This document shows positions 20,001 through 35,814 of a stretch of 64,000 bases of DNA, in pieces. Positions within the stretch are counted from its first letter, which is position 1. Every line of letters begins with the position of its first letter. Under the pieces are notes generated by a model. That model did not search any database and had not been told where the DNA came from. It saw only the letters and a program-made list of their open reading frames with translations. The position numbers were made by a program, and so were the translations under genes. The stretch comes from Botrytis cinerea B05.10 (taxonomy: Eukaryota > Ascomycota > Leotiomycetes > Helotiales > Sclerotiniaceae), in the NCBI RefSeq assembly GCF_000143535.2, contig NC_037316.1, positions 1,488,001-1,552,000 of the forward strand, written 5' to 3'.

Positions 20001-23000
20001 CTCCACAACCTCTCTCAAAACCACTCAAGACCAAGTGACCGCGCAAATCCAGAAGCTCCTCTCCTCCACGATTCCCCAGGCGCTACCGGTACAGCTTCGG
20101 CTATTCCATGGCATAACATAAATCCCCATCCACCCATAGATACCTGGGTTTTGGGGCTCGTTCCAACAGCCGACCAAATGTCGAACAGGAACATCCGACC
20201 ACCCAAATCACTGCCACTCTCAGCATAACTCCAAGCATCTCAAGCATAAATCAAGTGCCGAGGGAGTTGGAACAGCGGGGTGTGTTTCGGTGGCCCTGAC
20301 ATTAGTGTTGTTTTACGAGGTTTTATAATGTTTTAATTTTCTTTTTTTTCTTTCGATGCAAAATTATATAGTAGTACGTATTGGATCTTCGAAAAGATGA
20401 AAAAGGAAGGTCATTTCGAGGGCTTGGCGAATAAGACGGATGAGCGGTTACGGTGTATTGTTGTTACGGGATGGAAATGGAAATAGTATGTCCGGGGGAG
20501 GGAGTGGGAAATGCGTGATTTGACGTGATGAATGATAAAGGCCTATGTGGCGTATTTCCCCCTCGTTTAGCAACTTTATTTTTCAGCTTCCTCCGCGCTT
20601 TCTGTCGACCTAACCGGCCTCTGTGGTTTTTCTCAAAGCCCGTCCGTCCCCTTGGGAGGTTTTTTTTTTGTTGAAATCATTACCACGCCCCTTCCCAAGT
20701 GGATGCTATCCTCCGCTAAACACAAGAGGACTTGGGGCTTCGCAAGCCTTGTTTAAGTCCTAAAAGGACCTTTTTACCCTAAAAGGTGGAGAGTTGATAA
20801 TAGTAACGGATAGGTCAAGCGGGATTTCGGTCAGATTGTGGGGGTTTGGCAACGCTAGCCTCTGGGTGAGAATTGTTGGAATTTTCGAAAATCTTGGAGG
20901 GGTACTCCGTACTGGCATGAAATTGGATTATAGTTGGTTCCCACTTGATGTGTGTTGGTTTTTTGTGCTGGGTTGGAGTTTTTTTTTTTTAATGAATTCT
21001 GTCTGTTGGTAAGCCGTATTATATCTGGGACTGTGACTATTTGGGGATAGATCGATCATACGAGAGGAAGGAGATTGCAATGGCTGATTTGATATGGGAA
21101 GAATGGGTGATGGAGGGGTAGGAGCGTAGAGGGAAGAGGTAAGAGAGATAAGAGAAAAGTATTTGCATTACTATAATACTCCGTAGATGGGCTTGGAAAA
21201 CGGTAATTGCCATCGTATTTGAAGAGCCATATCTAGATGCCAGGCTCGTAAGCATATTCATTGTTCAAAATTTCTTAGGAGATAGACCTAGACTAGCATC
21301 TAGTTCTGCGGGACACGAACTAGCCAAAGTCTCAAACCCATTTTCATGTAGTTGGAAATGCCGCGCCGTGATAGCCTAATGAATGGGACAAGAAATAGAA
21401 CTTCGAGAACGTAGAAGAAGTGCCCAGATCTTGCCACCTCCAATGTCTAGAGCACGTTTCTTGCCATAACATTGGCGTTGATAAGAATAAAAAGTCTAAA
21501 AGAGAGCGAGCGTATGCAAGATTCCGGGGAAAGTGATGTAATATTGGCTTACTGGGATACTGAAACCTACAGACACAAAATAGAGTTTCCGAGATATGAA
21601 AGATGACATTTAACAATGCCGATTGCAAGAAATTGTACATCTGGATGTGATATCGAGGAGTCGTCACTCTTTTTGATCTGGAGGAGGAAGAAAACTTTTC
21701 CGAATCCCCTAGCTTTACCCGATGCTTTGGTATCTCCAAGCTGACAGTTAGAGTTGACATGTCATGGAGATTGGCATCGTAACTCTATTGGAAAAAAAGT
21801 AGTAGTGCCTCTTGGGTCTGGGGTCCCCAATAAATTCAATATAAAAGATATCATTGGCAAAATGGGGTATGATAATCAGTTCCCTTACCTCCTACCCAAA
21901 ACGGATAGTAGATTGAAAATTTGCACAAGAATAATAAAATATAATCCCATCGACGTTTTCACATGTCTGATCCAACATCATCCCACAACCAATATCCCAG
22001 ATATGTGTGAATGCAGCGCCGTAACATGCATCGATGTTAAGGCCTAGCACACCACTAACAAAAGCTTATCGCCCGCCCTGAAAAGGTATGGGGAATTTAA
22101 TTTGCGGTTTTCGGACCCAATGGACACTCTCATCCTCACGATAGCATCATGTTTCTCGCCGCTCGGAGCTGAAAGCGGTATCTAGCCCTTCATTCGATTT
22201 TGCACGTCTGCGAATGGGGCGCATAATTCTCCTGATTTGCGAACTGGCTTCTTCTCAGCAGCGTGAAGAGTATCCGCCGCGGACATCAACCCAATTTACA
22301 GTAGCCACGGAGAAATTATCAGCATACCAACTCCTACGTCTCATCTAATTTCACAGTGTTTACGGATGTACTAATCACCGTGTCTCTCTTCCCCATGAAA
22401 TTCAATAAACGTGCCCCACGATGAAAAAAAAAGGCCGAAATGGATACATAGTACATACCTCGGAATCCAGCAAAAGATACGACAGACGACTAATGTTTGG
22501 CGCAAAAGTGCTCAAAGTGTACGAGGATAAAAGGACCGGGAGATATCGGAATCCACTTTGTTAATGTGAAAGTATGGAGATATTCGAGGATCAAGATCCA
22601 CAATAAAGCCGTCCATCAAGTATATCGTGTCGTATTTTATGCGCTGGTGGGATCATTTTGAAATATCACGTGTCTTTAGAGCTGTTCAGATGAAAATTGA
22701 AATTAGATGCACATGCAAGCACGTGTTTGAAGAGGATAGGCAAAAGGAAAGTTCACAGAATCGGAATTAGTTGCGGCAATTGAGAAAGTTTGTTGAGTAT
22801 CGGAATTAGTGGGAATGTGCGTGAACCGAAACGAAACCCCTAGACGATGATTAATTTTAGATGAGGCTGGATGTCTAGACTAGATTTCTATTGATCCAAT
22901 AGATTGAACTATTTGAAGTATTGATTGTATTCTGTGGTGCCATCGATATATTTGAGCACAACTTTCATGCATTGATCTGCCCGGCTTTCTTGCACCTAGA

Positions 23001-26000
23001 TCTGGTCATAGTCACATAGTCACAACCATGTCATCATCTTGAAAGAATAAACCGTAAATCCTGATTTCACAACGCCAACGCCAACCCCAACCCCAACGTG
23101 AATATGAATCTTGTCTTGGTGATCAATAAATAGCACATCTGACTTTCGGAACCTGGCCTCCGTATCACCAGGCACGGTGATATCTCAAACCGCATTCCTA
23201 CTTCCATCTCTCCTGTGATCTATCCCTTTCCATCTTCACCTTGATGGGCCTGATTAGGGGGGTCGTGCCTGAGTACGAATTACCCTTTTGGAATTATCCG
23301 ACGATGCGGGTGTTCGTTCTTCCCTCCACAAATTAGTCCTGGGGTATGATCGGCCCCGCATTCATCAAAGTTGTGCTTCTTTCTTTTTCCGGCTAGGATT
23401 CCTTCAAAGCGCCATTTGAGACCAATATCGTGCAATTTGTGTATCTCTCACTCACTCGAAATCCAATAAGTCCCTAATTAGCACAATAACAATCTACTGG
23501 GATGAAAATCCTGTGAAGGTCAATGCCAAATGGATTTACATTATCCCTAGAGGCTCAATTAGATGGAAGGCCGGGCGGCCGTTCCATCATCCATCCCCCT
23601 TTACACGCTCGAATAGTGTCACTCCGCCGCTGTGCATCCGAACAGCCGAATGAACCCCTTTGAAATTGGGGTTTCTGATATTATTTATCGTAAGATTGGG
23701 ATGAGAGAAACATGACGATTCACAACCCCATGTTCTCCGGCGAAGCAATCACAGTTCCCCGTTGCATTGATCTTCAGTGCATTTGATGCAATACCAAGCG
23801 CTCAAATCTACTGGAAACAATATCGAGACCTCCCATCGGCTCTTCTGATTCGTGGAGGCGATTTGTGTTTCATAAGTATGGACATGGAGAAGCATCTAAT
23901 GGTATATCTCACTTCAGGGTTATGTTTCGATGATGAGTTGTCCAAACCCTATCTTTCCGTGGAAACCATTTACAGAAGGGAAAAGATAAGTAAGGTTCAG
24001 TCACTGGACGGGAACGGAAGTAAAAAGACGCGTTTACTGACCCCACAACAAGGATCCTCATTACCCCAGTTCTCAAACCTCAGCTCTCTCATCCTGCGTA
24101 CAACCCCCACGCATAAAACCAATCTTGTGTTTTCGTGAAGGCGTCACTAACTAATGAAAAATCCCTGGCGTGAGACAATCGTATCAGCATCAGCTGTAAC
24201 ACTGTTAGAAACTCCCATACTGGATCAAGAATGATAGGTTTATGGAGCGCTGACTATATCATGCTTAGGTGTACAATGTTGACTGCGCCTCATTTTGCTA
24301 TCCCATATCGTATCTCCTCACTTCCCCGAAAGTAGACGTCGTGTTGAATAACGGTTTCGATGACCCCGACTCGCCGATTTTATGAAGACTACCTAGGACT
24401 ACTGCAGATGTAGCACAAAGGGAACGATGTTGATAATCTGGAGATGCCGGGGTAACCATTCGAATACGAGTCAGATTCCGACTGACCCAGGTCTGGCTCA
24501 TAACATTTTCGTATGTGTCTTCCCACATTGGTCATGGCCATCAAGCCATCGACCAAAACAAGGAAAAGATAAAGCCATTTCTTAAGAGATAGCAAATGCG
24601 AAAAGATAAGAGAGCAAACTTACTGAGATAACACCATGCCGAATTTTAACATCACCCGCCCTCCAAGTTTCCAACCCCCAACCCCCAACCCCCATCATGC
24701 TCTCACGCTCTCCAAGCTGTGCCCCCAGGTTTAACTCTCCAGCTTCCGTGATATCGGCGAAACCGAAAGTCCACCAATTACATTTAGCACACAGCAACGG
24801 ATTAGCCGAACCCGTGATTTTCTTCTAGAAGTCTGTTCGAAGGTCGAACAGCCGAAGCAATCTTGGCGACGAGGATCCTCACCCGCAGAAAGACCAAAAT
24901 AGAAAATGAAGAGACTGGGGGTAGAAGTACGGCGGATCACAAGAGTCAGACCCCGATCTTCCGCCTCATCTTAAATATCAATAGCCTCATTGTCACCATC
25001 ACTACCAACAGCATGGAATCAGTCTCTCCTGAAGAAAACAGCAAGGATTTGTCACTGTGCCAGAAACCGAAAAGCTCCTTTAGGTGATTCCTTCGCTTTC
25101 GCTCAAAACTTCGGCGGTTGGACATGGAGACCCCACCATTCAGTCCACCATCCTGTCCACCCTCTACTCCACACCAAGTTAAGTCCGCTCGTGCCGGTTT
25201 TATCCGCCCAAGCTCCCGGTATGCACCCTTGTTTGCAAGCTCAAATATCTGGAGATCTTGCGTCTCGCCCAGATGCCGATTCGAACGGGCAAGGGAAAAT
25301 ATGAAGCTATCCCCGCTGTTAGTTGAAGAATGATCTCCCTCTTGAAATACACATCTTCCGTCCGCCCCTATCCCTTCACAGCGCACATTCCCAAGTTTCC
25401 TAAATCCGACGTGAAGAAAAAAAAAATGACAAAATCAAGTGGGTTCGACTCGATCTATTTCCCCGAGATCATGCCTTTAGGCGTGGGGTCTTGGTCCCTT
25501 GTCCCTACGTAGGACGCCGTCACGACATTTCCCATTTTTTGTCTCGGGGCGTTTAGAGGAGATTCTGGAGAAAGCCCACTTTTCGTATCCACTATTCCTG
25601 ACGTTTCTCTCGCAATGCAAATTTAAATTTGGGTTGGAGATTTGACTTGTTGCTGGTTATTGGCCGACAGGACTCCGAAGAAGGGCCTGTTGTGAAAGAG
25701 TTTTTGGAGGAAGGGGGCAGGAGAGAGAAATTGGGAATTGGGGAATGATGATGACGAGGGAATGTATGGAGACGGCACATCGAGTTGGGCACTTGGGAAT
25801 CATCACTTGTGCAGGTACGACCGGTAAGTAGGTAGATTCGGTATTTGGAGGAGACGACGTGGTAGTTGGCATCTTTGGCGGATGGCTTGTGAACTATATT
25901 TTAAACTATCCAACAAAAGCCATCCCGCTTCCTCTCCTCTCCTCTCCTCCCCTCTCCCCTTCTTCCCTTCAACACCTTTCTGTCTTATGAGAGTCTTGTC

Positions 26001-26700
26001 GTCATAAACACTCACAGGAGAAAGTCTGAGACCCTCACATCTTAATTTGATAAACACGGGGTAATACCGAGCTCTCCCTTTTACGAATCATGGACTCGAT
26101 ACGAGTCAGTCCGCGTAGGGTATTATGAAACACGAATCTCTCTTGCGTGGCTTGACCACGAACCTGGAGATGAATCGGGGTTCGCGTGCTTTCTTTTCCT
26201 CTCTCTTCTGAAGATTCTTCTCAGAGTTTTTCTTTCGCAATCTCAACTACCTACCCTGAAAGGTGCGTGCTAGAAGACAGCGGGACAAGATAGTCATGTC
26301 AAATTCAGAATAGGAAACTCGGCGAATGGGAAACTCGGCGGGGCAGCGAGAAGAAAAAAAGCTGGAGTGGATCGCCACCGGCGTGTATTGCTTATCAGAT
26401 AGTGGGGAATTCTCATCGCAAATACAGGATTAGCTTCCGGAGAAATTTCGTCGGTTTTGCTTTGAATAAAAATAATGGAGGAGGAGGGAGTAATAAGCAA
26501 GAAAGCCTAAAAACGAATCTTGCACAACTCAATGGTGGAGCTGGCAGATGCCAGATTCCGGGAAATCGTGGCTGGTGCTTTTGGAGCCATCACCTTGTTT
26601 TGTTTGCACCGACGAAATTCTGAAGATGGAAAAAAAAAAAGAAAGAAAAAACAAAAAAGCTTGTGCCAATCTTCGGACGTATGTATTCGAGAATCTGTTA
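17092..26700. other. Gene-poor region (about 9.6 kb), no supported gene
   Basis: Only short open frames, none with recognisable domains, signal peptides or supporting splice sites. Notable local items: an A run at 17450-17465, an unexplained frame at 17858-18013 with a plausible protein look (AHMRGVYKRVIEEGKQM), CCAACCC-type repeats at 23070-23097 and 24662-24692, an 8-bp inverted repeat at 24833-24851, and a pyrimidine CTCTC tract at 25931-25965. The last part lies within the far-upstream region of creA. Confidence 0.4.
24833..24851. repeat. Perfect inverted repeat, 8-3-8
   Basis: CTGTTCGA and its exact reverse complement TCGAACAG flank a 3-base spacer (AGG). The size suits a dimeric regulator site or a small hairpin. 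It stands in gene-free sequence, so function is unknown. Confidence 0.5.
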
Positions 26701-26737
26701 ATGCACGTGTTTAGGGGATTCCGTGGCGGTTCAACAA

Positions 26738-28566
26738 CACTACACTACACCACACTACACCACACCCAAACGCAACATCACAGCCGCAACACAAGCAAGA
26801 AACAAGACCCGCCAAGTCAATAATTACACATCGCATTAATGAAAGCTATCCTCTCACCCTCCCTCTCTCCCAGTGCCCTCGCAAATAAGGGGTTTGTATC
26901 TATCTATGCGGGACCCATCCAGATGCGAAACATATTTAGCCCACTCTGAGTTGTCTTGGAACAATTTCCCATCACCCATCACCCAACCATTGTGTGGCTT
27001 GTCTTGTCTTGTCTTGTCTTGTCTTTGCTGTGCCTGTCATCTTGGGGGCGAAGGAAATATAGCCCCTACTCTGTATGGGGGTTTCTTTTGCTTGCCTTTT
27101 TTTCTGGGGCTGTGGCGCGAGTAGGTCCTAGGCAGGTGTGTAGTGTGTAGTGTGTAGTGTGTAGTATACACTATGTATTATGTATGTATGCGGCCAATGG
27201 TTGGTTACATTACAGACAAGTTAATACGAAGAGAGGGAAATTACATGATTCTTAAGGAATCTTGGTATGATCATACCGTATATGGTATGTGGTATGTGGT
27301 ATGTGGTATGTGAAGGAAGTGGAAGGAACAAGAATAAGAGAAGCGAGTAAGAAAAGGAGATGAATGAAGCCACGCAAAGCAAAGCAAAGCAATTTTGAAT
27401 TTTGAATTATTTATTTATTTATTTACCTATTATAATAATAATAATAATAATAATAAATGTGTATGATGTGTATATGTGTGTGTACCCCAGGTTTCAACTA
27501 CAGAAACCCAAAGGAAAATCAGTCAGTCAGTTTGATGATCTTCCATCCGTCCCGCGTCCGCAGCAACGCCTCATTCGAGATCTAGATCCTGTCTCGAGGG
27601 GAGAAGTACAGTAGGTAGGTACAGCACGTACGGTATGTATGTATGTATGTATGGACACATGAAGCACGAGCAAGCCCGAACCGACCAGAAACAACACCCC
27701 AAGTAAATTCCTCCAAGGAAACGTAGAAATTCCATTACGAGTCCACGGGGAGCAAATCAAAATCCATCCTCCAGGATCGTCATCAAATTGAACCCTCACA
27801 CGCTCTCCTCCTCCTCCTCCGCATCCCCTTGCCTGCAAACCCGCAAAATCTCGTTTCGTTTCGTTTCGTTTCGTACGTTCTCGTACGGGGAAAGTTTAAA
27901 GATGGCTCGCTCGCTCGCATGCTCGCCTCAGATAAATAATAGGGGAGGAGGGAAAAGGGAAGGGAAGGGACAGGGAAACGGAGTGAGAGAAGAAAGAACC
28001 CCCGAGTTAGTAAAATAGCACCGATCATAATCATACTCATCAGCAGAAGAAGGAATAAGAAAACTCCTCCCGCGCGAAACTAATAAGATGCCAGCTATAG
28101 AGTCAATATTAACATAACATAACACAACATAACATAACATAACATAAAAGAATGCAGTCCGCACAAAGTAAGTAAGGAATTGCACCGAAAACGAATGATT
28201 AATAATAAGGCTGAGAGAAAAAAGTCCCTTGATCGGTGAGGTATTCACGCAAGATGCTGGTTAGGGATTTGTGGATTGGTTTTTATTCTCTTTCTTCATA
28301 TTCTGTTACCTGCACATATTGGATACGGATGTCTGGATGTGCGAAAATCCGATGATGATGATGATGATGATGTGTATGTTGGGACTTACCCTTGTCTTGT
28401 TTTTCTCGTCATGATATAATGTGATGTTTTATTACATAATGTAACGGAGCGGAACAGAACTAACATGTCATATCATGACATGCTCACACCATACTCGTCC
28501 GTTGTGATCTCATCACGTTTCTGGATGTATCGAGCAAGTCGGTCGGTAGGTAGGTAGGTAGGTAGC
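26738..28566. repeat. Microsatellite cluster I (far upstream of creA)
   Basis: Succession of simple repeats: ACTACACC (26738-26768), GTCTT (27000-27025), GTGTGTA (27136-27165), GGTATGT (27283-27312), GCAAA (27374-27391), TTTA (27405-27424), AAT (27430-27457), GTAT (27632-27653), CGTTT (27852-27873), AACAT (28110-28147), GAT (28351-28372) and GGTA (28545-28565). Motif lengths run from 3 to 8 bp with no common motif. No credible coding sequence in between. Confidence 0.85.
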
Positions 28567-29135
28567 ACATATATGCTAATCAGTAGTTAGGTATGCAGGT
28601 AGGTATGCAGATAAGCAAGTAGGTATATAGAAATCCCAACAACGCCATTCAGACCGCTCCGTCCAGTTCGAGGGATATGATATAATTAATCTCCATACAG
28701 AAATCCACAAGAAGAAAAAATATATATATATATATCTATCCATACTTCACGGATCGATTCTCCGACTCGTTATTTTGCACGATGTAGGGTAGAGAAACGC
28801 ATTTCCGTCTGTGTTCTGCTGTGTTGTGTCCCCTGGATTTATTCGTTTATTCATCGTTGCGTGTGCTTGTGCGTGCGTTCTCCGGATTCTTAGCATTATA
28901 GGAGTATGGGGTTTGGAGGTCTGGAAGGATGGAGGAAGAAGGGAAGGAAGGAAAGCTGGGTATTTGGATTAGAGGGTGGTGTGTGAGGCGTGGATGGTGT
29001 TTTGATAGGGACTGGAATTTTAGATGAATAGATATAATTTAGTTTGATACTGGATAAGGAAATATATAATATTACAGAGGAATTTTTATTATTACGCGAT
29101 TGATGATTGAGGATGGAGATGGAGATGATAGGAAG

Positions 29136-29136
<1 letters not shown>

Positions 29137-29173
<37 letters not shown>
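29137..29173. repeat. (AT)n microsatellite
   Basis: An uninterrupted alternating AT tract of about 36 bp within the gene desert upstream of creA. Such tracts can extrude cruciforms and are prone to length variation. Confidence 0.9.
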
Positions 29174-29179
<6 letters not shown>

Positions 29180-29429
29180 ATGAGTGAGGCAAATAAACCT
29201 TCTTACCTTCCTCCCTTCAATTTTTGGTTATAAGAAGAATCATCATACTATTAGACTCCATCCATCCATTCATCCCCAGAAACAAATCCAAAAAAAAAAA
29301 AAACACATTCCCATTCCCAATTCCATTCTCTCATAAAGATTCATCCAGCAAAACTCAAACCCCCATCCCTTTTTAATCTCTCTCCAAACAAACCCACAAT
29401 TTTAATTCCTCGAGCATGGCGGCTTAAAT

Positions 29430-29925
29430 CAATCCAATCAATCAATCATCATCATCCATCCATCCATCCATCCATCTATCTATCTGACTGTGTTTCCACC
29501 CACAATGCAAGATTCTTTGGATGAGAAGATTCCACGCCCCGTTTGGAGATGCGGTGAGGCGCGGAGGCTGATTCTGAGTTTGCGGGTTGTGAATGTGTTT
29601 TTGAAGGGGGGTTTCAGCTGGGAGGGCGGGAGGATGCGAGGTATGATGTGTGCGTGTATGATTGTGAGTTAGGTGGTTAGTTATTAGTCAGGTGGCTTAG
29701 TAATTTACTGTATTGTATCGCTGGTGTATGTGTATGTTCGTGTTTAGTTAGTTGGTTAGCTGAGATGTGTATATCTGTATGTATGTATGTATGTATGTAT
29801 GTATGTATGCATGTATGTATGTATCAAATGGAGTTACTCCATCTAGGTATCTCTCAAAAGACGGGATGAGAGAGGAACGAACTATCATTGAATAAGTAGC
29901 AAAGCCATTCATTCATTCATTCATT
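29430..29925. repeat. Tetranucleotide repeats (ATCC/ATCT, GTAT, ATTC)
   Basis: AATC/ATC/CATC runs at 29430-29486, a long GTAT tract at 29776-29824, and CATT/ATTC at 29906-29925. All non-coding as far as can be seen. Confidence 0.85.
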
Positions 29926-30069
29926 TACACCATCGAATCGGAATGATCCTTTGCAAGAAGACAAGACCAGACAAGGAAGTGAAAGAATCTCCAATTGGGG
30001 ATTTTCAGATGACGAGAAACTGGCATGAATAAGGTATATATATATATAGCGAGCGAGCGATGAATTTCT

Positions 30070-30082
30070 GGGGGGGGGGGGG
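30070..30082 (+). repeat. Poly-G run (13 G)
   Basis: Thirteen consecutive G in an otherwise AT-rich setting. Similar G runs occur at 32695-32705 and 37515-37524. Such runs are prone to sequencing and assembly error. Confidence 0.85.
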
Positions 30083-30130
30083 TTGATTTTAATTTTCAGT
30101 AGACGCTGCCACATAACTATATTGACGACC

Positions 30131-30345
30131 ACATACATACATACATACATACATACATACTTCGTAGTCTTACATTCATTCCCCTTCCCCACGTTTTTGC
30201 GCCATGGATTTCTTCCCCTGGTATGATGGATTACTCGTCGTGTACTCTGCGGACTGTGCCACCACTACGTACATAGATAGATACATACATACATAGATAG
30301 ATACATACATACATAGATAGATACATACATACATACACACATACA
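30131..30345. repeat. (ACAT)n tract and a 20-bp higher-order ACAT/AGAT minisatellite
   Basis: ACAT repeated at 30131-30160. At 30270-30345 ACAT and AGAT tetranucleotides alternate in a fixed 20-bp pattern (ACATAGATAGATACATACAT) repeated three times, then run into plain ACAT/ACAC. The higher-order unit points to duplication after the tetranucleotide pattern formed. Confidence 0.85.
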
Positions 30346-30568
30346 ATAAAAACACCACACAGCAAGGAGAACCACAGAGAGAAGTCCGCCTCAAATTCCT
30401 TCCTGATCATGCGTGGGAATACTAGTAAGTAGTATATACAATATATTAGACTAATTATAGATCTCATCCGTCCATCCATCCATTTACGCCTCCCTCCACA
30501 GTAATCCAATGACACTGTAGCATCTCATATGTAGAACCCCCCTTACCATTCAGCTGATGAGGAAACGG

Positions 30569-31744
30569 TATGTATGTATGTATGTATGTATGTATATTTT
30601 TCATTCTCAAGTTTTCAGCGTCTTATGAAGAAGAGAGAGATAGAGAGAGAGAGAGAGGAACGTCTCGAACGAATCTGATCACCTACATACCTACCTACCT
30701 ATCTCACCTCCCTGCATTCCCATGCTCCGTCCGGTACTTCCACTGATTCCTCCTCCCATCTCATCCCATCTAGCTAGCTAGTTAGCTACATACCCAAATA
30801 CATACATACGTATGTAGGTACCGAAAACCCCAAACCAAACCAAACCAAACCACTTCACCTCACCTCACCTCGTACCTGCGGAACATCACATGACATCACA
30901 TCTAACACCTAGCGTTCACAATCACAATCAAAATCAAAATCAAAATCAAAATCTTCTAGTTCTCCGAGTAAAAGTTCTAGCTCAAACTCCGCTCGTGCTT
31001 ATAAACATCAATCAGGTCAGCTCGGTCAGATCCGCAGGTCGTAACTAAATAAGTACCCCGTATCTCTCTAGATGATTTTTTTTTTTTCTTTCTTCGGCCG
31101 ATTTTATAGATTTCCAAGAAATTTTAGTCTGGTAAAACGTAGCATCTCAACTACCGGTGGAGAAAGGGTTTCAAGGGGGACGCGGAAGGGGGAATGGAGA
31201 TGGAGAATTTACCAGGAGAGAGAGAGAAAGAGAAGAAAAAGTCGATCGATGACATACATACACCTTCTTTCTCCGTAGACCTCAGACCATAACATGATTC
31301 GAATGTTGATCATGTCATCTCATATTGTATCATCTCGTATTGTATCATACCATTTCATCTATCTTGCTTGATAATTTTCTCCTTTTTTTTCTTCTCTCTC
31401 TCATCGTGCACTATGCATCACATTGCATTCATGTGAGAACGATATCTATCTACCTTTGCAAAAAGATATGCTGGAGAATTGTATGGCCCGGAAAGGAGAG
31501 GTGAGGTGAGATGAGGTGAGGTGAGGTGAGGTGAGCGAGTAATGGGATTAAGTAAGGGATGGGATGAATGAGGTTACCCGGGGAAAGACGAATACGCATG
31601 CACGCACGCCATTTTGTATCTCGGAACCTGAGGCGAAAGGGTTGAATGCGGAGTGTGGCTTGAGTGAGTGAGTGAGGGAGAAAGAGAAAGTGAGGTTTCG
31701 AAAGACTACGTTTAGCTCTTCTTATTCTTGACTATTATTTTATA

Positions 31745-31783
<39 letters not shown>

Positions 31784-33477
31784 CTTGCTCGTGAATCTCA
31801 TATTAACTAAATCGTTAATCAGGATTATTATATCAGGGCCAAGAGCAAAGCAAAGCAAAGCAAAGCAAAGCATAGTCGACAGAGTAATATTTTAACATTT
31901 TCACCCACCTTCTTTGCTACGGAGACCCATTTCGTCTTTTCTCCTTTTTCATCTTTTGTTGTACGGAATGGATTGTTCATATTCCATATCGAGATAAGTG
32001 CTACTAGTCAGCAAGTAAGAAGTATTACTTGCAAGAGATTATTGAAGAAAGGGACTGTGGTGTGGTGTTGTGTTGTGTTGTATTGTAGTGAGATTGTACA
32101 GAGCCAAGAAAAGGTACAGCAACATACTTATTACTTCCGCATGCAGTACAGCATCGCAGAGTCGCAGAAGCGCATACATCATTCATTACCTTATTACTGC
32201 ATTGCAGGATGGGATAAGACCGGATGTCGCGAGAAGAGAAGAGAATGGAAAGAAAATGAGGGAGGAAGGGAGAGAGGGAGAGAGGGAGAGAGGGATGTAT
32301 TGGATAGGTAGAAGAGTAGGGACGCAGCAAAGGAGATGGATGGGATGGTAAGTTGGTTATGGTTATGGTTATGGTTATGGTTATGGTTATGTACGTACCG
32401 TGTGAGGATGTACGTAGCTATGGACGGAAAAGCATCGAGGGATAAATCGGAAAGAGAATGACTAATACTGATGATATGTGCAGGGAGATATACAGATAGA
32501 TATACAGATAGATATACACAAAAATACACAAAAATACGTAAAGTAGAAGTGTTTAAGTATTATGCTTGTGTATTTATTTATTTATTTATTTATTCATTCA
32601 TTCATAACCTCACACCTTACATAATACTTACTCTTTCCTTCTTTCTTCTCTCTTCATCTCTTCACAGTCCCTGACTATCATTTTTCCATTTTGTGGGGGG
32701 GGGGGTGGTGGTGGTGGTTTCCTTCTTCGGGCGGTGGTCTGGGGTATAGATAACTGAGTCGTCCATTCCCTTTTCGAGGCGGAGGAACAAACTTGGAACC
32801 AACTGGGAATCTATTGGGCGACGAAAGTTAAATGATCCCCAGATATCAATCCGATGGGATAGGTACGGCTATACCTTGGGGGGTTGTGTGATGGTGAGTC
32901 GTGTGGGGAGTGAAGGATGGAGGTTGTAGTCATAGTTATGGTTATGGTTATCATAAAAGGATGGGGGATGGATGTAGGTGTAGATGTAGATTTATATGTA
33001 GATATAGATATAGATATAGATGTAATAAATATGATGTAAATACAGAACCAATATAGATGTAAATGTAAATATGAATTGTCCATGTCTAGAACCGCCGTGC
33101 CATCTATTGCTACTCCTTGTGTATTACGCTGTCTGTCTTCTCTCCCTCCGATCACGATAGGCCGTGAACTACCAACACGCGCTAAAATAGTGCATTCCCA
33201 ATATCCATCCACGCTTGTCTCTTTTGAGCAGTTCTTCTCGCGCAACGAGATAAGAGCCGATCTGAATCCCACCGGACTTGACACACCACACCACACCCAC
33301 CCACCCACGCCCCCATACCTTTTTTTTTTTCTTTCCTTTTTCCTCACGCTTCACTCACACTTGCTGAGATTACACTATACGACACTACCTACACTACACT
33401 GCACTTGCACTGCACTTGCACTGCACACACTACCCTACACACTACCCTACACACTACTACCCTTTCCGCTCAACCAC

Positions 33478-33508
<31 letters not shown>

Positions 33509-33509
33509 C
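30569..33509. repeat. Microsatellite cluster II (upstream of creA)
   Basis: Dense simple repeats: GTAT (30569-30596), GA (30631-30658), CAAAC and CACCT (30828-30870), AATCAA (30917-30953), GGTGA (31499-31535), TG (31745-31781), GCAAA (31844-31871), GGGAGA (32266-32294), GGTTAT x6 (32355-32390), TTTA/TTCA (32571-32605), G run plus TGG (32695-32719), TAGATA (32998-33020), CACAC(C) (33275-33306) and TTA (33479-33509). Open frames here merely translate the repeats. Confidence 0.85.

Positions 33510-35814
<2,305 letters not shown>

Noticed and set aside
23767..24138. 123-codon plus-strand frame as a gene
   Set aside because: Begins with a non-ATG codon and has no recognisable feature.
30176..30515. 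Open frames of repeated Tyr-Val-Cys-Met/Ile-Tyr-Leu type around the ACAT tracts as genes
   Set aside because: They merely translate tetranucleotide repeats and are open because the repeats lack stop codons.
32355..32390. GGTTAT hexamers as an internal telomere tract
   Set aside because: Fungal telomeres of this group use TTAGGG; the hexamer here is TTATGG in register and does not switch to TTAGGG.
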